Source: Cheilinus undulatus
Taxonomy: Eukaryota; Chordata; Actinopteri; Labriformes; Labridae
Direction: 5' to 3'
DNA length: 64,000 bases
Assembly: GCF_018320785.1 (NCBI RefSeq)
Contig: NC_054872.1
Location: 36,158,051 to 36,222,050, forward strand
Part shown: positions 1-10,436 of the stretch, one piece after another
How the letters are laid out: each line of letters begins with the position of its first letter
Position numbering within the stretch: position 1 is the stretch's first letter
Notes under the pieces: generated by a model
What the model was told of the DNA's origin: nothing
Databases searched by the model: none
What the model saw: the letters and a program-made list of their open reading frames with translations, nothing else
Made by a program: the position numbers and the translations under genes

Positions 1-162
1 ACAAACAAACCCACCCAATCACATAACCTCCTTGGCAAAGGTAATAAAAATGATTTCAGCAAAATGGTTTCAACCGTAGCATCAGGCTGCACCATAACAA
101 AATTTTAAAAATAAAGGGGGTCTGGATACTTTCTGAATGCACTGTACGTGTAGAAGGTATGC

Positions 163-604
163 CAGGGGTCATCAACTACATTTGTACCTGGGCTAGATTT
201 TGTTTGGACAGACACTGTGGGGGCCAGACTTCAAATCTAAACAGTTTGGTATAATTAACATATTATTGTATTAGTATTTGTATTTATTTAAAAGGCAGGG
301 AAAATGTCCCTCTCCAAGAGCCTGAAGTAAAATTTGACCGGCAGACTTACTTATGCAAACATGACTGATGTGTATGTGTTTTTCATGCATCATATTTAAT
401 CATGATGGCTGACGGGGGGGTTCTGTAAAAATTGGTCAAACCAAAGTAATTCCTGATTAAACTGTTTCAATACTGATCATTTTTAGGGTTGATTTAATAG
501 CTAAAGGGACTAAAGATACCCTTAAAACCATATGTTTTTCGGGGCCGGATCGGAAGCTTTTAGGGGCCTAATATGGCACCTGGGCCACTAGTTGATGATC
601 ACTG
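163..604. mobile_element. Non-autonomous DNA transposon with 16-bp terminal inverted repeats
   Basis: The left end reads CAGGGGTCATCAACTA and the right end, reverse-complemented, reads CAGTGATCATCAACTA, so 14 of 16 terminal bases match. The 442-bp interior has no coding capacity. Size, ends and lack of an ORF fit a hAT-type MITE; I could not see a clean 8-bp target duplication, so the superfamily is inferred. Confidence 0.7.
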
Positions 605-3190
605 ATGTGACGTCTGCTGTTGTCTTAGCCATGCTTACCTTGTTAAAGAATGTTTTTCGTATCTCAGGAGGAATAATCCTGTTTAAATAAAAAACGGTGA
701 ACTTGGAAGCATTTTTTGCTACTGTGTGACATTTGATTGGCTTTTGTCAGTCAGTGAAACACAGAGGTGACTTATTGATGATGAAAACTCATTTTAAAAG
801 CCAAAGAAGTATATATGTTGACATTACTTTGATTGTTTTGTGAATTTACAACCTACAAAATAAATTATCAAACACTGTTCACTTGTGTTTGCAAGCATTA
901 TGCTAACTGAAGCACCACTATGACCCCCTTTTTTTTATTTTGACACACTGTAACCCATTCCCCTGAAAAAACAGACTTGTCTGTTTTTTTTTTTGCATTG
1001 ATGTGTTGGAAGAGGTTGTCACTCTAGTCTCTATTTCCTGAAATAAACCATACAGAATGCCACATTGCTTCCGGCAACCAGTTAAATCCCTCACTTGTGC
1101 AAGTCAGTGGTTGGCTCCATCCACAATAGATGAGCAGGCCTGATGCCAAGACACTGATTAGCCTAGCTATGCCTCTGTTCTCCAGGCAATGCGGAGTGGA
1201 GGTGCAGTGGGAGTCCAGCTCATCACCAAAGAGCACACTGCTAAACACAAGTTTAAGTGGAAAAAAGCCAGCAGACTGTAGTGTATCCATGCTGGACATA
1301 TAAAGCCTTGGGCAAGGAGGCATCTGCTTCTTTAATACATAATTCACTCAGAGCTGAAACATCATGCTTTAATCCTGAGGGCCGGGAGACAGCTTCTGGT
1401 TTTTGGAGCTAAAATCTGTCTCCATCAGATAATCTCGTCCCATTGATGGGGAACTTAGTGAACTAAGAAATTGACCATAAAAACAGGTTTAATTTGAGTG
1501 TTTCCTCGATTTGCTTCCAAAAGCTGATTATGAAGAATTCATGACAATCTCTGGCGCACCTTGAAAAACTATTGTTTCTGAGGTGCACCAAATGTATGTA
1601 GAAGCAATGTCATCTCACCTTTCCACCTCAGCGAGCTTGTCCTCATCAGCCTTGATATGCAGGTAGGTCAACACGTAGAGACAGCCATCTGCCCTCCAGC
1701 TCTCCCCTCAGACATGCACACAGTCACTTTACATCGCAAACCCTGCAAATGCATCTTCCTGTAGGGGTATTATTAGAAGCACTCATGTCTTATTGCACAC
1801 ATTATTATCATAACTGACAGGATGTGCATTAGTTACTTCAGTCTCTGCAACATATTGGCCTTAATGTTGACACACTAGTGTACAAGCCATTTTGGAACAG
1901 TGAAGAACCTGAGGCAGCTGTAGTGCTTTCATGTGTAATAGTCCCAGCTCAAGTTCCCATGAAAGAGGCACTAATGGGTTAACAGAAGAAATGAGAGGGG
2001 AAGAGAGGGAAAATCAATGCTTTTGTTGAGGGGAAGAAAGAAAGGCTTTCACAGGTCTATGTATCATTAAGCAATTGAGAAAGCTAATTAGAGTGGGGGG
2101 AAAAGATGTGCAGATCTCGCAGCTAATTATTTCCATGGCAACCACAGCTCACGTAGATGATCTGAGGTAGCTTTCAGTTAGGAGGACAGCCAGTGGTACG
2201 AAGAGCAACAGAGCCCCCTTGTGGATATCAAAGAAGGTGCGCTTAACAAGTAAGTTATTGATGAGTGAAAATTACAGGAATATAAATCAGTGGAATAGTA
2301 ATTGTTACATATCTAAAAAAAAAAAAGACTTTATACATGCCAACAGAAATATTGTTTTATGTGTTAATTCCACTCTATAAATGAATCATTTTTCAAAAAA
2401 ATATGATGAAAAGCTGCTGTTAGGGTCCACGCAATCACAGATGTTAAGAACTATGTTATTCTAATCTATTACTATGATAAATTACTTTTCTAGCAGGTTT
2501 TACTGCTTTACAACTAATGAGGGCAACAGCTTCTCATATTTTTCTGTCTACTTATTTCTTAACACACAACTGTTTCTTCCATTAATGTAGCAGATTCCTC
2601 TGTGAACTACGGTCTTTCAGGACAAAAACTTTTCTAAATGAACTCTTTAGGAAACTAAGGAGGAAAATAAAAGTCAGTGGTAACAGATCTTGGTAATAAA
2701 GAGACAAGACTATCATGCCATAACCTCTGTGCAGGGCTCCTACAGGCTTTTAAAAATCACATTTAAGACCTTTTTAAGCCTGGAACTGAGAAAAAATGAA
2801 CATCACTTTCTGCACAGCAAACTGCCAAAAACAAAAGGCATGAGATTTCTCAGTACACTGGACCTGGACTGAAATTTCTGATTCAATGAACTGATTATAA
2901 AATGTCAAATTGGATAGTGTAAGAGACATTTTTGGTCATTAATGCCCAAATATGATGATTTCTGCAAATCAATATACAGTATATCGATCTTCATCATGAT
3001 ATATTTTTGCTGGTGTGATAAACTTGTTCTAAATAGTTTCATGATTAAATAGCAGATTAATGCTTTTTGTCAGAAAAGACCTGTTAAAATAAGAGTGGGC
3101 TGCAACTAAGTGGGCAACCTGGTGACCCAGATGTTAGAAAACTGGACTAGTGTTTCACAACAATACAGAGTTTATTAAATAAGTGTGTAT
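605..3190. other. Intergenic stretch with no confident gene
   Basis: I see AT-rich unique-looking DNA, short homopolymers and no open frame that reads like a known protein. The one exception is the exon-like segment at 1619-1706, listed separately. The 107-residue open frame on the minus strand at 1024-1347 has no recognisable domain and no splice or codon pattern that supports it. Confidence 0.5.
1619..1706 (-). CDS. Candidate isolated coding exon, product unknown
   Basis: On the minus strand an 88-nt stretch ends in a strong donor (AAAG then gtgaga) and follows an AG at 1708-1707 with only a weak pyrimidine tract. One frame stays open and reads protein-like, including DGCLYVLTYLHIKADEDK; the frame closes within two codons past the donor and at the upstream AG, as a true exon would. 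I do not recognise the family, and no neighbouring exon could be found. On the plus strand the same place also carries an acceptor-donor pair (near 1631-1663), so chance is possible. It may be an exon of a gene extending left of the window, or an old pseudogene scrap. Confidence 0.3.
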
Positions 3191-3587
3191 CAGATAAAAT
3201 CAGAGGGGTCTTGGGCAGGGATATTGAGTATTATTGACCTTATATCAGCATCAGCAGATATCAGAATTTCTGCTGTTATATAGAACCGATATTTTGGCTG
3301 TGAAAATCAGCATCGACTGCAAATTTTTGGCATTTGTCCTGATAGGTTTGTAAAGTTTTAGGCTGGACCAACCGACCTACGCCACTTTTTCTTTGTTCAT
3401 TTTCAATCTTTACACTTTAAAGTGTGTTTGAAGTACCTAAGTTTGTTTCATTGTTCACCCTTATACATTAAAATGTGTTTTAGATTTAGGACCAAAACAT
3501 TTATTTGAATATAGGCATCTATGTTGGTATTGGCTAAAATGAACCTGTAAATATCAGAAAAAAAAAATCCAATATAGTGCATCCCTA
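3190..3587. mobile_element. Right-hand part of a hAT-like MITE
   Basis: The right end, reverse-complemented, reads TAGGGATGCACTATATTGG, the same terminus as the complete copy at 32677-33460. A matching left end was not found, so the copy is truncated or its left part is too decayed to see. The left limit given is approximate. Confidence 0.5.
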
Positions 3588-3836
3588 GTCCTCCTCCAGG
3601 AAATTTAGAACATCCAACCATGAATTCCCTGATTTATGGAGAATATTTATGCAAGTATTTATGGAAGATAAGCTAAGCTGAAATTCTAAACAATAAGTAA
3701 AAAAATAAATACGAATAAAAACTAAAGATAAAAAATCCTGATAAATTAAGTTACCTCTTGTAGAAATTGTTTAGTCATTTTAGTGTTTGTAAACAAAACT
3801 GACCAGAAGTCTAACTGTTTAAGAAATGTAGCTGTT

Positions 3837-3842
3837 TTTATT
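3837..3842 (-). terminator. Poly(A) signal of med18
   Basis: AATAAA on the minus strand (TTTATT on plus) lies about 65 bases past the med18 stop codon. This would give a very short 3' UTR. Other signals further left cannot be excluded. Confidence 0.55.
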
Positions 3843-3905
3843 CTAAGGTGTAAAAAAATAAATCCATGGTATTCATTGGTTATTTGGCCTTCTACACATT
3901 GTCAT

Positions 3906-6900
3906 TTAATGTCTCTGTTTGCTGGGGTCAATCTTCTCGAGATGCACGAGGGGTTTGAGTTGCTCAGCAAAACTGCGCATGTCCTCTGACACCGTGTCCT
4001 GGCCAGCAGGAGCCAACACGCTCAGCTCCACCAGGTATGAAAGTGAAAGACGTTCTGTGTTCTCAGTGTTTCCTGGCACCAGGATGCGCGACAACTTGCT
4101 AACCACAATCTTCATTGCCCCTTTACGGAAAATGTGCCCACTGGCCACAAACTCATGGTCCATGCGGAAGCCCATCTCATTGAGGAATTCTGGCAGGCTG
4201 TGAGAGGCAGCAACATCAACGCAGTTGCGGACGAGAGCGTGACGACTCTTATCCCCAACTTCAGGCTGGCCAAGGTAGCGTAGGTGCCATGGAGATGTGA
4301 GGTGGGAGAGGGAGCGCCGCGCCCGCAGAATAAAAGGGTTTCCTTGTTGGCCTTTCAGGAGGTAAACCAGTTCATGATCTGTGAAGGTCTCAGGTTCCAT
4401 GTTGTCACACAGACCTCGGAGGCGGTGCAGAAGACTTTCCAAAGCCTGGTCTAAAACACTGCCTGAAATGATAAATGGTAGAGAAAAGTAAGCAAACACA
4501 AAAAGAAAAAAAAAATCATCTTGATTAAAACTGAAATTTCAACAAACATGTACAATCATTTCAGCTTTTCACAGAAAATTTCATATAAAACACCAAGGTG
4601 GACACCTTTATCGTAACTCCTAATTAGGAGCTTTTATAAATTATATTGTTCATCAGAAAACTATAGTTTTGGAAATTGTGACATAAAGAGCACTTAGTGG
4701 ATCCTGGAGATTGTGGTTTACATCATTAAGGGTTTTTCTTCTAAATTTTCTACCATTTCTGATACCAAATAAAGTCAGTGGCAACAGGAATAGAAAAACT
4801 TTGCATTTTGAAAAAAACCAAGAACATCATTTGGTTATTGGTTTACAAATAAGCACAATAACTTAATATATTGAGTTACAATTCAAAACATGACCTGCAC
4901 ACATACACAAACTGTTGACAAAACAATAGGACATATCTGCATGGTAAAACTTGCCTCGATCTATAATTTCACTGTTCTTTAAATATTAAGGAACAGTAAA
5001 AAGTCTGTTTACAAACTTTAGTTTCTGGCACTGTGAAAGACTTGCATACAAACTGGGATGGGCAACAGATTAATTTTTTTAAAGTGCTGGTATAAAACAA
5101 TATTCCACCACAAATCCACCAGGGTGCTTGGTAGCAAATGTAAAAGAGGGGCAAGACCCACTTTCTCAATTCAAAAGCTTAAAATAAGAAAACTGCACGG
5201 TTTGACTACAATTACAAGCCAAGATCTAATAATCAGTAAGTTAGACATAAAAAATATGCGTTTTCTAGATAGAGATTTGCACTGTAACATTATAAACTGG
5301 ACAGTCTTGCAGGTGTATATGAGTGTCTGTCCATCAAACTGGATAAACAGCCCTATCTTGTGACCGGAGAAGCCATAAACTGACATCCCATACCTAATGC
5401 ATGTATTCTAACCATGTTAAATGAGCTGGAACTTAACTTTTAAAATGTCAATAATATATTAGTGAATGGGAGAAACATCTGTTCAAGCTGAACAATCCCT
5501 GGTAATAAAACTGGCCCTACATTTCACAACTTAACCTCTAATTTTAGGCCATAGCAACGGAGCTCTTCTTTTACAGTCTTTCATTGTCTCTTTAAGGATT
5601 CAAAACATATATATTTTGTTTTTTTCCCCTATTTTCACACAATCCGATGTTGTTGCTACCCCTGTTTTTACTGCAATTTAGTCTAAGGCCTTGTTTTAAC
5701 TCTTACAGGGCTGCAATTAATCTAGAGAGCAGCAAATGACATTCGATAGCTATAAAAAAAACAGGTAATTTATAGTTTTTACAAATCAAAAATTGCAGAC
5801 CAACTTCTGCACGGTATAAATTGCACAAATACATTGCCAACATTTGAAACATGAGTGGAAGTGACTAAGAACAAGGGAAGCTTGCTCTGCTGGTTCCCCC
5901 CAGATGTTCAAATGTTCCCAACATAAATGTGCAATTAAGACAGTACTCTTTCTCTGTTGGTAAAAGTTTGACAAAGGAAAATTAGGTTTCTTAACAGTTT
6001 ACAACCATCAGTTGTTAAAATAATAAAGATTTTATCACAACACATGGTGTTGACCATTTTAATAACATTAATTTATAGACAGACAACAAAGACTATTTAG
6101 ACTGAGTATAGAAGTTTGTCTGTCATCTTTCTGCCTAATACTGCCAGAGAACCTGGCTGCAGACATCAGACATCTGTAAACACTTTGGATGTCTAGGACT
6201 TCTATTGTTGTTGCCATGGTACTGTATGGGTTTCTATCCAGTTTAATTTGTACAAGTTTATAATTACAGTATGACTGCAAAGACTTAAATACAAAAACAT
6301 TATTGTTATTCTGCTAAAAAAAAAAAAGCACACAAAAGAAACCCAGTGATATAGACGTGCATCTCAGAAAAAAATAGTATGTCATGTAAACGTTCATTTT
6401 TCCTTGTGATATAATTATAAACTTTTATAAATTCTAGAACCATCTCATACAAAGTGACATATTCCAAGACCTTTTTTTTTCAGTCTAGATGATAACAGCG
6501 TAGGGAAGACTGCTGCCATCACTGTTGTCCAGAGGACAGTCATTGACACCCTTCACAAAGAGGGTAAGCCACAGAAGGTCATTACTGAAGGGCAGACTGG
6601 TCTCAGGGGCTGTATCATATTAATGGAAAGTTGACTGGAAGGGAAAAGTGGGATGAGAAAAGGTGCACAAGCAACATGGATGAGCTCAGCCTTTAGATGA
6701 TTGTCAAACAAAGCAGATTCAAGAACTTGTCACAAGGAGTAGACTGAGGCTGGAGTCAGTATATCAACAGCCACTACACACAGACAAGTCCAGGAAATGG
6801 GCAGCAAGTGTAGTGTTCTTAGGCTCAAGACACTCGTGAACCACAGATGTCATGTGTTTCTCACTTGGGCTAAGAAAAAAAAGAACTGAACCATTGTTCA

Positions 6901-7822
6901 ATTGTCCAAAGTCCTGTTTTCAGATGAAAGTACATTTAGAATTTCATCCTGAAACAAGGTCCCAGGGTCTGGAGAAAGATAAAAGAGGCAAAGCATCCAA
7001 GGTGCTTGAAGTCCAGTGCTTTCAGTTTCAGTGATCGTTTGGGGTGCCATGTCATCTGCTGCTATCAGTCCACTCAAAGTTTCCATCTGCTGAGAAGCTG
7101 TATAGAGATACTGATTTCCTTTTCCAGCAGGACTTGGCACCGGCCTACAGTGAAGCCAAAACTATCAGAAACTGGTTGGCTGACTGTGATATTATTGTAC
7201 TTGATTGGCCAGCAGCCAATTGACCTGACCTCCATAGAGGATCTGTGGGGAAATGTCAAGTGGAGGATGAGAGACACCAGACTCAACAATACAGTAGACC
7301 TGAAGGCTGCTATTAGGGCAACCTGGACTTCATAACACCTCAACAGTGAATCAGACTGACTGGCTCCATGTCGTGTTGATGAATGCAGTGATTTGTGCAA
7401 AAGGAACTCCAATCAACTACTGAGAGCACAAATGAGCATAGTTTTCAGAAGGTCAATAGTTCTGTATTGTAAGTCCTTTATAGACTGGTGTTTTGTGATA
7501 TTCTTATAAACTGGGATGTGGATTTTTGTAGGCTGTTGATTTTTCTGGGCTGTGAGCTGTAGTCATCAGGATGAAAACAAATAAAGACTTGAAACACTTT
7601 TTATGAGATGTATCTAGAATAAATTGAATTTCACTCTTTGAGATATATATATATATATATAAATATATATAAACACCTTTTTCCTGATATTCTAATTCCT
7701 TGAGATCCATGTTTTTGGTTCGTATCGTCCAGCCCAAACACTAACCTACCTTGCAGCAGGTATTCCATCATATTGATTGTACCCCCGGTGACTGGCATCA
7801 CTGTGACTGGTGGAGCTTCCAT
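3906..7822 (-). CDS. med18: Mediator of RNA polymerase II transcription subunit 18
   Basis: Two coding exons on the minus strand: 7822-7750 and 4462-3906. The join (phase 1, a Gly codon split across the intron) gives 209 residues; human MED18 has 208. The start MEAPPVTVMPVTGGTINMME is nearly identical to the mammalian N terminus, and exon 2 carries the family blocks HRLRGLCDNMEPETF, LVRNCVDVAASHS, EMGFRMDHEFVASGH, RILVPGNTE and FAEQLKPLVHLEKIDP. Med18 pairs with Med20 in the Mediator head module and relays regulator signals to RNA polymerase II in the nucleus. A pyrimidine-rich acceptor about 34 bases upstream of the ATG (7857) suggests a further non-coding first exon near 8.0-8.2 kb. The 3.3-kb intron holds a decayed Tc1-like element. 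Identity is secure; the 5' end is not mapped. Confidence 0.95.
6343..7645 (+). mobile_element. Decayed Tc1-like DNA transposon in med18 intron 1
   Basis: The left end contains a subterminal repeat with GCATCTCAGAAAA and TTCTAGAACCATCTCATAC; the same words recur inverted at 7570-7640 (GTATCTAGAATAAATTG). Between them a plus-strand transposase remnant is readable: around 6480-6600 the N-terminal part, and at 7130-7335 the C-terminal part with the pattern of the Tc1 DDE core (IEDLWGNVKWRMRDTRLNNT). Several frame breaks make it inactive. The right end runs into a TA repeat. It lies antisense to med18. Limits are accurate to about 10 bases at best. Confidence 0.8.
7642..7672. repeat. (TA)n microsatellite
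   Basis: An uninterrupted run of alternating A and T, with a single AA break, at the right end of the Tc1-like copy. TA is the Tc1 target dinucleotide, so the repeat may have grown from the insertion site. Confidence 0.8.
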
Positions 7823-7856
7823 CTTCTCTGCGCGATAGTTTTTCTTCTATATTTTC

Positions 7857-8400
7857 TGTGGGAGAAAAACGTGATTAACTTACGTTAAATTCTGCCATAC
7901 AGGCACGTTGTTATTTAACCGTTACAAGAGTTCGCACGCGCAATGTTAACTGACAGTTAACAAGCTAGCAAGCAATAAACGGTTAGTGGATTCATACGCA
8001 ATGCAAGCCTGTTTTTAGTACCCGAGGACACATGAATAACGATATGCAGCTGTTCACATACAGATGGGTGTGTTGAAATGTCGTTGTGTCCTTTTTCCAC
8101 AGAAAAGACGGAGAATCTGGTAAGCCTTGGTCCCACTTCAGCTAGCAGCTAACGAAGCTACAATTAGGTTGCGTATACGTTGCTAACTTGCTACACATTA
8201 AAACGTTACAGAACTTCAACGGGGCTACAAATTCGTTCGATTGTAAGAGCATTAGAAAGAAAACAGTTTAACTCTCCCGTTTGCTTTGAGGGAAAGAATG
8301 GGCGCAGGAACATGCTAACATTGAATGAAAGCGAGCTCCTTTTCTTCAGTAGTGCTGATCATTCAGCTTTAAAGCGCACTACAGCCACCTACCGGATATA
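7857..8400. promoter_or_regulatory. Probable med18 promoter and 5' non-coding region
   Basis: Upstream of the med18 start exon the DNA becomes richer in CpG and contains the GCTAGC/GCTAAC words common around fish promoters, plus a half NRF1-like element (CGCACGCGCAA near 7932). No TATA box is obvious. Assigned only by position next to med18. Confidence 0.35.
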
Positions 8401-8900
8401 GCACAGCAACTTCCCACATCCAATATGATGGAAGAAGTGGAATAATGTCATTTTAAGATTACTCAAATTTAGAATAATACAGATTAACCTCTTAAATTGA
8501 GTAGTTAAACTTATTAATTAAAGGAAGACCTGCCAACGTCAGATCATTGGGCTTTAAAATATCTTATTTGCGTAGTAAAGTCTTTCAAGTGCTCCAAATG
8601 TGCAGAAGTTGCTGTCATGATCAGCGAAATGTTGCAAAAGTACTGTCAAAACACTTTTCTCTCTTTGCTGGTGCCAAAATTATATTTTTTGCCTCTAAAA
8701 AATATAGTTTGCTTCTAACCTGTAAATTGACATACCCAGTGTAGTATGTTTAAGTTTAGCTTTGTCTAAATCCATCGTTTAATGTGTTAAATGTTTACAG
8801 CTTTAAGAACAACTTAACATCATTATTATTATAGCTATTATTATAGAGCTGAGTAGTCTAACCCGTTTCCATTCTTTAAAGCCTCTTAAATAGGTCTACT

Positions 8901-9913
8901 GTAGGCAGAGGTGGAAAAAGTTCACAGCTGTTGTACTCAAGTAAAAGTATAGTTACTCTGGTTAAATTTTTCTTAAGTAAAAGTAAAAGTACTGGTCTAT
9001 AAATCTACCCGAGTAAAAGTACAATTTATTTAATTTAAAGTATATTTGAAACCCCGAGTTACTACAGAGGAGTTGTACAGTCAATTATGATCTGCCATTC
9101 TTGGCAAGAACAACAAGAGAATGGATCTTCAACCAGGATGTTCAGGTAAAGTCACACCTTTAAAATAAAAAATTAAATACACAGCAAAATTGACAGTGTT
9201 AATTAGACTAAAATATAGTTCAATTTAACACTACAGTGTCCATATTTGTCCACATGTAGTTATATTACTCTTCAGAGTCTGTTTTCTAATATGGCAGAGA
9301 GCTTGACGGTCCATGTCAAGTCAAGGCAAGATTGTGCTCTGTGTGTTCTTAAGGAGCACCTAAAGTCACAGCAAGTCTAACCTGGTGTACAACTTCAGTC
9401 ATGGTGCAAATCTGTCTAACATCTAACACAACAACAGTCCACCAGAAACATGACCAAAAGAATCCCAGCAGGGGTCATTGTACAACAACAACACAGAACA
9501 AAATACATCTAAACACTCAAGGCAGGCCAAGGGCATGATGGGTAACCACCTCGAACAATTCACTCTACAGAGCTGACCTAACACTGGTGGATCAACACTG
9601 TCAAATAATTCCAACACTGAAGACTATTTCACTCAGAATGGAGTTAAAATTACACTTTAGGAGTTAAAATCAGCTCTGAAATGTTCGACCCTGAGAAATC
9701 AACACTCCATTTTTGCTGTTTATGGATGTGATGTGGAATCATTCTCTAACTATGTGCTACTGTGAAGTCAACAGTGGTGGAAAAAGTACAAGAGTATTGT
9801 ACTTAACAGTTTGTCTGTTTAAAATGTATTTAAGTAGAAGTAAAAGTACCCCAAAACAGTACTCAATTATAGTAATTTGAGTAAATGTCATAGTTACTTT
9901 CCACCCCTGTGTC
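8901..9913. mobile_element. hAT-like non-autonomous element, AAGTAAAAGTA family, copy A
   Basis: The ends are imperfect inverted repeats (left GTAGGCAGAGGTGGAAA; right, reverse-complemented, GACACAGGGGTGGAAA), followed inward by many AAGTAAAAGTA words on both sides. It is flanked by GGTCTACT (8893-8900) and GGTCTACC (9914-9921), an 8-bp target duplication with one mismatch, as expected for hAT. The 1.0-kb interior has no transposase. Copies B and C lie at 14728-15630 and around 44849-46799. Confidence 0.75.
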
Positions 9914-10263
9914 GGTCTACCATAATTTCCCTGCTATACATGCATAAAGTATCTTTCTCCAGATTGCATTGTAGTTTCTTTTAAATTGGTTAGCCTACAC
10001 TCTGTCTCTTTATGAAATGTAGTTACAGCATCAAAAACAGCAATATTAACTTGCATAATTCTTTTATTTGAAAAAAAAAAAATTTCAGACATTCATAACA
10101 AACTCAAAGTTTTGCATTTGGACTTTTAAGTATTTTGGCTTGAGTCTTCAAGTTATGAGGAAGGGAGGAGGTGTGATATGGCAATAACCCTGAGATGGTT
10201 TCAGAAAGGTTTCCTGTTTGATGCAATCAAAAACCCCACAAGTTAAGAGGTCTAAAATATTTT

Positions 10264-10269
10264 TTTATT
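10264..10269 (-). terminator. Candidate poly(A) signal of the Ig receptor gene
   Basis: AATAAA on the minus strand, about 170 bases past the stop codon at 10437. A second one lies near 10063. Chosen only by position and motif. Confidence 0.4.
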
Positions 10270-10436
10270 CATGCAAAGAGAATTTACCCAGCTCTTTTTA
10301 CTTGTTGTCTGCTTCCGTCACTTCACACAGGGAGAGGAACTTCTATAAATACAAAATGACTTACATGGGAAGTCACGAATTCTGTACATAAAATCGTCAT
10401 TTAAGCAAGGACGGGGACAATCATTGCAGGAACACC

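Noticed and set aside
1024-1347. 107-residue open frame on the minus strand
   Set aside because: No domain, no splice context and no resemblance to any protein I know; length is within chance for this base composition.
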